Of a stretch of DNA of 17,299 nucleotides, positions 13,898 through 17,299 are shown one piece after another (within the stretch, counting starts at the first letter, position 1; each line of letters starts with the position of its first letter). A model generated the notes under the pieces. The model made no database searches and had not been told where the DNA came from. It saw only the letters and a list, made by a program, of their open reading frames with translations. The stretch spans positions 1 through 17,299 of the forward strand of contig DATDRS010000422.1 in the NCBI GenBank assembly GCA_035291605.1, read 5' to 3'. The stretch comes from DATDRS01 sp035291605 (lineage in GTDB: Bacteria > Chloroflexota > Anaerolineae > Anaerolineales > UBA6663). The position numbers were made by a program, and so were the translations under genes.

Positions 13898-14440
13898 TCA
13901 CCGAATGATCCGCACCACCTCGTCCAGGCTGTCCGCCACGCGGATCAGCCGGGCGTCGCCGTCGTGCAGGTAGCCCTCGGCCTCACGGACGAATGTGGAG
14001 ACGGTTTCGCTCCACATCCGGCCCAGGACGACGAGCGGTTTACGCTTGATCTCGCCGGTCTGGAGCAGGCTCCAGGTGAGCGCGACTTCGGAGAGGGTGC
14101 CCAGGCCGCCGGGCAGAGCCACGGCCGCATCGCAGAACTCCACCAGGTAATTGAGCCGCTCGCGCAGGGTGGGGAACTTGATTTCCTCCTTGACCCACGG
14201 GTTGGCGCGCAGGCCTTTCCAGTCTTCGATCAGGCCACAGGTCACGCCGATGACGTGCCCCCCCGCCTCCGCCGCGCCGCGCGAGGCGGCCTCCATCACA
14301 CCCGAGTAGCCGCCGGTAGCGACCGTCCACCCTGCGCGGGCCAGTAATCCCCCGAGGGCGCGCGCGTCTGCGTAAGCCGGGGTCTCAGGGCGGGCCGCCG
14401 AGCCGCCGAACACGGACACAATGCGAGCCACGTGAACCAT
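13898..14440 (-). CDS. LOG-family (lysine decarboxylase-like fold) protein
   Basis: This 180-residue Rossmann-type protein has the LOG signatures GGYSGVMEAASRGA (43-56) and PGGLGTLSEV (110-119), with the preceding TLRERL segment that supplies the Arg of the usual R...PGGxGTxxE site. Characterised relatives are phosphoribohydrolases that release a base from cytokinin-type or purine nucleoside 5'-monophosphates. The fold is also shared with DprA-like and Moco-carrier proteins, so the substrate is uncertain. It lies 11 nt from the upstream kinase-like gene. The start is either ATG 14440, which directly abuts AAAGG, or GTG 14431, which has the same site about 9 nt upstream and may be the better start. 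Confidence 0.88.
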   Translation of the reverse strand: MVHVARIVSVFGGSAARPETPAYADARALGGLLARAGWTVATGGYSGVMEAASRGAAEAGGHVIGVTCGLIEDWKGLRANPWVKEEIKFPTLRERLNYLVEFCDAAVALPGGLGTLSEVALTWSLLQTGEIKRKPLVVLGRMWSETVSTFVREAEGYLHDGDARLIRVADSLDEVVRIIR

Positions 14441-14451
14441 CCTTTCTCAGG

Positions 14452-15507
14452 TCAAATGTAAAAGACAGGCCGCAGGCGGCGCTCCACCGCCTCGAGAACC
14501 GGATTGAGCCAGATCTCTTCAAACTGCGCGGCGCGGGCTTCGAACGCCGCCGGAGGCGTGCTCGTCACCCAGACAAACATTTCCTGGACGAACCGCCAGA
14601 TGAGGGCGTAATCCCATTGCGCCGCCCACTCTTCTTCCGACCAGGGGGCGTCCACCCGCTGCCGCATCTCGTCGTGATAGAGGGCGATCAGGTCCTCGCA
14701 GGCCACCGGGAGTTCCTGGCGCTGCCAGCGGCTCGCCGTGATGAACGTGACCAGGTCCAAAATGCCGGGGCCGAGGCCGGCCGATTGCCAGCCCATGACG
14801 ACCATTTCGCCGTCGGCCTGCAGGGCCACGTTGCCCGGCCAGAAATCGCCGTGCAAGAAGGTTTGGGGCGCGGCCCGGAGCGGCGCCGCGACCTGCTCCA
14901 CCTGTGAAATCATCTGCCCCAGCGCGCCGAGCACGGTCATCGAACTGGTGATCGGCTGCGGGCGGTCGTCCAGGATCATCTTCTCGATGGCCTGCGCGGC
15001 GGCGTACACGTGAATTTCAAAGTCGCCCGTGAGCGGACGCGCCAGCCATTTATACGCCGACAAGTCTTCCGCCAGGGTCCAAAAGCGCTCGTGTAGGGCG
15101 GCTAAGGTCCCCACGCCCTGCCGATAATCCTCCGCCGTCCATTCGTCGGGGGCGATATCGGCCTCGACGGCCTCGAGCACCAACCAGTCTCCCAAGGGAT
15201 CGGCGGCGATGAGCGCGGGGGTGGGCATGGGCAGCTGGGTGGCGAGGGATTGGTACACCCCCACCTCGCGCCGCCCCGCGCCCGCGAGGCCCGCCCGCGA
15301 AGTGCCCTTTGGTTCCTTCACGACGCAGTCAATGAACACCGTCTCCGAACCCACGCCGTACTCGACCCGCAGTCCGCGCACCTGCCCGGCCCGGCCAACC
15401 AGCTGCAGCGGGTATTCATTCACCGACTTCACTTTCAAAGCCGATTCGGCAAAATAGCGCCGCAGACCGGCGGTCAATTCGGCGATGGTGAAAGGCCATT
15501 CAGTCAT
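14452..15507 (-). CDS. Aminoglycoside phosphotransferase-fold protein with an altered metal-binding site
   Basis: This 351-residue protein has the APH/choline-kinase fold. An N-lobe lysine is in CVVKEPKG (K64), REVGVYQSL gives the helix-C glutamate (E81), a hinge is near DWLVLEAVEADI, the catalytic loop is FLHGDFWPGN (H219, D221, N226), and GPGILDLVTF (D251) comes later. In active members the strand after the catalytic loop reads 'iDW' and that Asp binds magnesium. Here it reads VVMGWQ, with Gly239 encoded by GGC where GAC is expected. The protein may be inactive or use another residue. Family members phosphorylate aminoglycosides, choline, sugars or other alcohols. No ribosome site is seen, and the start codon lies in a stuttering repeat. 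Confidence 0.8.
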   Translation of the reverse strand: MTEWPFTIAELTAGLRRYFAESALKVKSVNEYPLQLVGRAGQVRGLRVEYGVGSETVFIDCVVKEPKGTSRAGLAGAGRREVGVYQSLATQLPMPTPALIAADPLGDWLVLEAVEADIAPDEWTAEDYRQGVGTLAALHERFWTLAEDLSAYKWLARPLTGDFEIHVYAAAQAIEKMILDDRPQPITSSMTVLGALGQMISQVEQVAAPLRAAPQTFLHGDFWPGNVALQADGEMVVMGWQSAGLGPGILDLVTFITASRWQRQELPVACEDLIALYHDEMRQRVDAPWSEEEWAAQWDYALIWRFVQEMFVWVTSTPPAAFEARAAQFEEIWLNPVLEAVERRLRPVFYI

Positions 15508-15543
15508 CAGAAGTCAGTCGTCAGTCGTCGGTCGTCAATCGTC
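15501..15543. repeat. Stuttering repeat (TCAGTCGTC words)
   Basis: The plus strand reads CAGTCATCAGAAGTCAGTCG followed by TCAGTCGTCGGTCGTCAATC, a 6-8-bp word copied with changes. The ATG of the kinase-like gene (15507) lies within it. Confidence 0.65.
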
Positions 15544-15552
15544 CAGAGTAGA

Positions 15553-15569
15553 TCACGCTTGCAGCGTGA
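15553..15569. repeat. Perfect 7-bp palindrome with 3-nt loop
   Basis: TCACGCT (15553-15559) and AGCGTGA (15563-15569) flank TGC in the 86-bp gap between the metallophosphoesterase and the kinase-like gene. There is no T-tract. Confidence 0.5.
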
Positions 15570-15593
15570 CGCCGGCCGCGCCGTGAAAGGCGT

Positions 15594-16247
15594 CTAACAT
15601 TCCACGAGGCGGGCAGGGTATACATTCAGCACCTCGGTGTGTTCATAGCGCGTCGTCGCCACGTCCCGGCGGTAGATGTGCGAATGGCCGTGCAGCAGAA
15701 AGCGAGGCCTGAAGGCCCGCATCACCCACAGGAAGGCGTCAAAACCGGTATGGGCCAGGTCGGCGCCGTCGTGGATGCCTCGCGGGGGGGCGTGCGTGAC
15801 GAGGATATCGAGATAGCGTCCGAACCGCAGCCGGTTGAAGATCAGCGCTGGAGCCAGGCTCAGCGCGCGCATCCACATTTCCGACTGCGTGTATTGATGG
15901 CTCGCATCGGCGTTGTAACGCAGACACCCGCCCAACCCCGCGAGCAGGAGGCGGCCTGAAGCCACACGCCGGTTTGCTATGCAGCGCGCCCGCATCACCG
16001 AACCGTCCAATAGCTCGCAGCCCTCGGCCCGGCTGACGACCCGGCCATCGCTGTGATACTGCCTTGGGCTATCGTGATTCCCCGGCACGTAGTACAGCGG
16101 CGCGTTGAGCATCGTCACGATGAACTCCAGATAATAGAACGGCAGATCGCCGCAGCCGATGACGAAGTCCACGTCCGCGCAACTCTCCTTGATGCGCGGG
16201 CTGTAGATCGCTTCGACGACTTGGTCGCTGAGGGCGAGGATTTTCAT
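15594..16247 (-). CDS. Metallophosphoesterase (calcineurin-like fold)
   Basis: This 217-residue protein carries most of the dinuclear metal site: Asp8 (LSDQV), Asp34 (GCGDLPFYYLEF), Asn57-His58-Asp59 (PGNHD), His152 (VTHAPP), and His186 and His188 (LHGHSH). The first motif is D-Q-V instead of the usual D-x-H, so one metal-ligand histidine is missing. I believe this is a trait of a subfamily with a CGDLPxYYLE motif rather than damage. It probably hydrolyses a phosphodiester or phosphomonoester of a nucleotide or other small molecule; the substrate is unknown. ATG 16247 is preferred over GTG 16256 but has no ribosome site, and an 8-bp hairpin (16248-16271) directly precedes it. It sits 30 nt from the pyrophosphohydrolase gene, suggesting one transcript. 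Confidence 0.88.
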   Translation of the reverse strand: MKILALSDQVVEAIYSPRIKESCADVDFVIGCGDLPFYYLEFIVTMLNAPLYYVPGNHDSPRQYHSDGRVVSRAEGCELLDGSVMRARCIANRRVASGRLLLAGLGGCLRYNADASHQYTQSEMWMRALSLAPALIFNRLRFGRYLDILVTHAPPRGIHDGADLAHTGFDAFLWVMRAFRPRFLLHGHSHIYRRDVATTRYEHTEVLNVYPARLVEC

Positions 16248-16271
16248 AGTGATCACTGATGACTGATCACT
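16248..16271. repeat. Hairpin and repeat adjoining the metallophosphoesterase start
   Basis: AGTGATCA (16248-16255) and TGATCACT (16264-16271) are exact complements around an 8-nt loop. The loop itself repeats the word CTGATGAC. The hairpin ends at the base next to the ATG. Confidence 0.6.
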
Positions 16272-16277
16272 GGCGCT

Positions 16278-16571
16278 TCACCATTCCCGCTCATAGTTCG
16301 TCCTCAATTTGGACAGAATCGCCTGCTCCAGATCAACGCCGGTGATGCTCGCCAATTGCAGCAGGTAGAGCGCCACGTCGGCCAGTTCGCCAGCCAGCCC
16401 GGCCTGATCCACCGCGTCGTCCCACTGGTAATGCTCAAGCACCTCCGCCGCTTCGACGGCGAGCGAGGCGGCGAGGTTGCGCGGCGTCTGCGGCCTGGGG
16501 CTGTCGGGCGCGTACCAGCCTTTGGCGGCGACGAAGCGGTGCATTTCGGTGGTGAGTTCGTGAAGATCCAT
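16278..16571 (-). CDS. MazG-like / DCTPP1-like nucleotide pyrophosphohydrolase
   Basis: This 97-residue all-helical protein has the metal-binding pattern of dimeric or tetrameric MazG-type enzymes: E40-A-A-E43 in SLAVEAAEVLEHYQW, then E62-L-A-D65 in GELADVALYLLQLA, and a final helix SKLRTNYEREW with the conserved Lys/Asn. It hydrolyses a nucleoside triphosphate to the monophosphate plus pyrophosphate. The closest pattern I know is human DCTPP1, which clears dCTP and modified pyrimidine dNTPs. ATG 16571 starts the family-typical 'DLHELTTEMHRFVAAKGW'; the longer frame runs into the inverted repeat upstream. No ribosome site is seen. It is the first gene downstream of the candidate attenuator. 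Confidence 0.88.
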   Translation of the reverse strand: MDLHELTTEMHRFVAAKGWYAPDSPRPQTPRNLAASLAVEAAEVLEHYQWDDAVDQAGLAGELADVALYLLQLASITGVDLEQAILSKLRTNYEREW

Positions 16572-16580
16572 AGGTGTTTG

Positions 16581-16652
16581 AACCACTGAATTCACTGAGT
16601 CCCCTGAGCACACTGAATCAGGGGTCTCAGCGCCTTCAGTGATTCAGTGGTT
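16581..16652. repeat. Large imperfect inverted repeat upstream of the pyrophosphohydrolase
   Basis: AACCACTGAATTCACTGA (16581-16598) is complementary to 16636-16652 with a single-base bulge. Nested inside are CCCCTGA (16601-16607) and TCAGGGG (16618-16624). It consists of CACTGAAT/CCCTGA words and lies between the attenuator terminator and the gene start. Confidence 0.7.
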
Positions 16653-16673
16653 CCAACGCACCCCATAAACAAA

Positions 16674-16703
16674 ACCGGCTCCCGCGTCGGTCTGGGAGCC
16701 GGT
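16674..16703 (-). terminator. Intrinsic terminator of the leader transcript (candidate attenuator)
   Basis: ACCGGCTCCC and its exact complement (16694-16703 and 16674-16683) form a 10-bp GC-rich stem with a 10-nt loop, followed on the minus strand by TTTTGTTTA. The loop and right arm can instead pair with the last codons of the leader frame (see 16667-16806). Confidence 0.85.
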
Positions 16704-16728
16704 AGCCAAAGTCATGCCGGAGGCGCGC

Positions 16729-16794
16729 CTAACCAGACCGAGACCGGTTGAACACGGGCGGGAACGGGCTAGGCGTAGGCCGAACAGTGAGCAT
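16729..16794 (-). CDS. Putative 21-residue Pro-rich leader peptide
   Basis: ATG 16794 lies 6 nt after a perfect TATAAT, so the predicted transcript starts at or next to the A of the ATG. The frame ends at TAG (16729-16731). Residues 6-13 read PTPSPFPP and residues 16-21 read NRSRSG. Five of 21 codons are proline (CCT, CCT, CCG, CCG, CCC). There is no Shine-Dalgarno, as expected of a leaderless message. Short open frames arise by chance in GC-rich DNA, so the support comes from its placement between promoter and terminator. Confidence 0.4.
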   Translation of the reverse strand: MLTVRPTPSPFPPVFNRSRSG

Positions 16795-16800
16795 GGGCGA

Positions 16801-16829
16801 ATTATACGCGGGAATGGACAGATTACCAA
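16801..16829 (-). promoter_or_regulatory. Promoter of the leader transcript
   Basis: TTGGTA (16824-16829; 4 of 6), a 17-nt spacer and a perfect TATAAT (16801-16806) on the minus strand. The region 16800-16867 is clearly richer in A/T than its surroundings. Confidence 0.75.
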
Positions 16830-16867
16830 GTTTGAAAAATACGCATTTGGGTTTTGGGGCATTTTTT

Positions 16868-16905
16868 GCGCGGGGGGGCATAGCCGCCCGCACCCCCCCC
16901 CGCGC
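16868..16905. repeat. G7/C9 hairpin downstream of the SUMF1-domain gene
   Basis: GCGC plus seven G (16868-16878) and seven C plus GCGC (16895-16905) form an 11-bp all-GC stem around a 16-nt loop. The C-run is nine long (16893-16901). On the minus strand the hairpin is followed by AAAAAA, not T, so it is not a standard terminator, though it starts 27 nt after a stop codon. Confidence 0.6.
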
Positions 16906-16911
16906 GATTCC

Positions 16912-16950
16912 GGAGATTCAGAGACCAGAGTTTCAGAGTTCAGAGTCGGG
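16912..16950. repeat. Stuttering repeat (CAGAGTT words) at the end of the SUMF1-domain gene
   Basis: AGATTCAGAGACCAGAGTTT continues with CAGAGTTCAGAGTCGGGAG, a 6-8-bp word in imperfect copies. The last codons (DSEL) and the stop (16933-16935) of the adjacent gene lie inside it. Confidence 0.65.
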
Positions 16951-17299
16951 AGAAACAGGGGACACCACAACCCGAAAACCCTGAGCCCCGTAACGGCTGC
17001 TCGGGAGGTCCCTGTAGCGGGAAGCACAGCGGACGAGCCTGGCTACACCGACGAACGCGCCGCCCCGCACCACGCGGTGGCCTTTAGCCTTCAAAGCTTC
17101 GCGTCCGTCATCCCTTCGATAAGGATACGGCTTGAGCAAACTGCTGCACCACTCCCATACATTCCCGGCCATATCGGCCACGCCATAAGGGCTGTCGCCT
17201 GCCGGGGAATAGTGGTCAACCGGGGTCGTTCCGCCAATCTTGCTCTCCCGGCTATTGCATTTGCCTGCATCCCACTCATTCCCCCACGGCCACTCGTTG
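16933..17299 (-). CDS. SUMF1/FGE-sulfatase-domain protein, C-terminal part (partial)
   Basis: The open frame runs off the right edge. Its 121 residues contain the classic SUMF1-domain sequence: EWPWGNEWDAGKCNSRES, then a T-P-V segment, SPYGVADMAGNVWEWCSSLL, RVVRGGAF, RCASRYRDLPSSRYGAQGFRVV. True formylglycine-generating enzymes have a pair of cysteines in the segment after RGGS. Here that part reads VGVARLVRCAS with a single Cys, so this is probably not a sulfatase activator. The domain is used widely in Chloroflexota, for example fused to kinase or peptidase domains. The N-terminal part, which would show the partner domain, lies outside the window. The last residues are encoded by the adjoining repeat. 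Confidence 0.88.
   Translation of the reverse strand, partial: NEWPWGNEWDAGKCNSRESKIGGTTPVDHYSPAGDSPYGVADMAGNVWEWCSSLLKPYPYRRDDGREALKAKGHRVVRGGAFVGVARLVRCASRYRDLPSSRYGAQGFRVVVSPVSPDSEL

Larger units (their letters stand above)
16667..16806 (-). promoter_or_regulatory. Candidate leader-peptide transcription attenuator
   Basis: Order on the minus strand: promoter, 21-codon leader frame, terminator. An alternative helix is possible. AACCGG (16744-16749) pairs with CCGGTT (16673-16678), and TCGGTCTGG (16733-16741) pairs with CCAGACCGA (16687-16695), 15 bp in total. It cannot coexist with the terminator. The antiterminator left arm is exactly the last leader codons (16-21), the part a ribosome would cover when it translates to the stop. 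Five proline codons lie just upstream. The pairing is seen in the sequence; the regulatory role is inferred. Confidence 0.5.

Noticed and set aside
12443..14347. Long open frame (634 codons) on the plus strand
   Set aside because: It lies antisense to proS and the LOG-family gene, is rich in Arg/His/Gly as expected of a reverse-strand shadow in GC-rich DNA, and has no domain.
16740..16756. GTTCAACC, resembling a tRNA T-loop
   Set aside because: No acceptor, D or anticodon stems fit around it.
16868..16905. G7/C9 hairpin as an intrinsic terminator of the SUMF1-domain gene
   Set aside because: The minus strand continues with A6 after the stem rather than T, so the standard model does not apply.
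16644..17027. 127-codon minus-strand frame across the gap and the SUMF1-domain end
   Set aside because: It runs in a different phase through the hairpin, promoter and terminator and has low-complexity content. The SUMF1 frame is clearly the real one.

Overview
The window is dense, high-GC bacterial DNA with about twenty protein genes. All are on the minus strand except a gene end at the left edge and one peptidase-like gene. I infer a Chloroflexota-type bacterium (Anaerolineae or a relative). The grounds are an archaeal/eukaryote-like prolyl-tRNA synthetase with a C-terminal zinc site, tandem AI-2E/PerM proteins, SUMF1-domain and C39-LysM proteins, and gaps filled with short 'stuttering' words. 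No rRNA, tRNA, CRISPR array, IS element or phage gene is visible.

Left part (1-2795): the 3' end of an ACT-domain gene on the plus strand faces a purine-type phosphoribosyltransferase. Upstream of that lies a six-helix-type membrane protein (DUF6159-like). A 154-bp two-way promoter region separates it from the only complete plus-strand gene, a C39-like cysteine peptidase with a LysM domain.

Second part (2796-7831): a likely transcription unit read right to left from a promoter at 7767-7794. It holds two AI-2E-family permeases overlapping by 8 nt, two small unknown proteins, a methyltransferase-like protein without a visible SAM glycine loop, and a THUMP-like-domain methyltransferase joined to it by an ATGA overlap.

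Third part (7797-10859): the conserved rpsO-pnp pair. rpsO has its own extended -10 promoter, a GC-rich leader and a textbook intrinsic terminator. A roughly 260-nt structured interval separates that terminator from pnp.

Right part (10911-16571): a closely spaced set of seven minus-strand genes. Read from the upstream end they are a MazG/DCTPP1-like pyrophosphohydrolase, a metallophosphoesterase, an aminoglycoside-phosphotransferase-fold protein, a LOG-family protein, proS, a GNAT acetyltransferase and a DNA-alkylation-repeat protein. Upstream of the set is the most interesting element. A consensus-like promoter (TTGGTA-17-TATAAT) has an ATG 6 nt after the -10 box that opens a 21-codon frame with five proline codons. 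The last leader codons can pair with the loop and right arm of a perfect intrinsic terminator. That is the layout of leader-peptide transcription attenuation, here ahead of a gene set that contains prolyl-tRNA synthetase. The window ends inside a SUMF1/FGE-domain gene.

Two wider patterns stand out. Most gaps carry imperfect repeats of 5-8-bp words, different in each gap and sometimes running into gene ends or gene bodies. Several gaps also carry short perfect palindromes with 3-nt loops.
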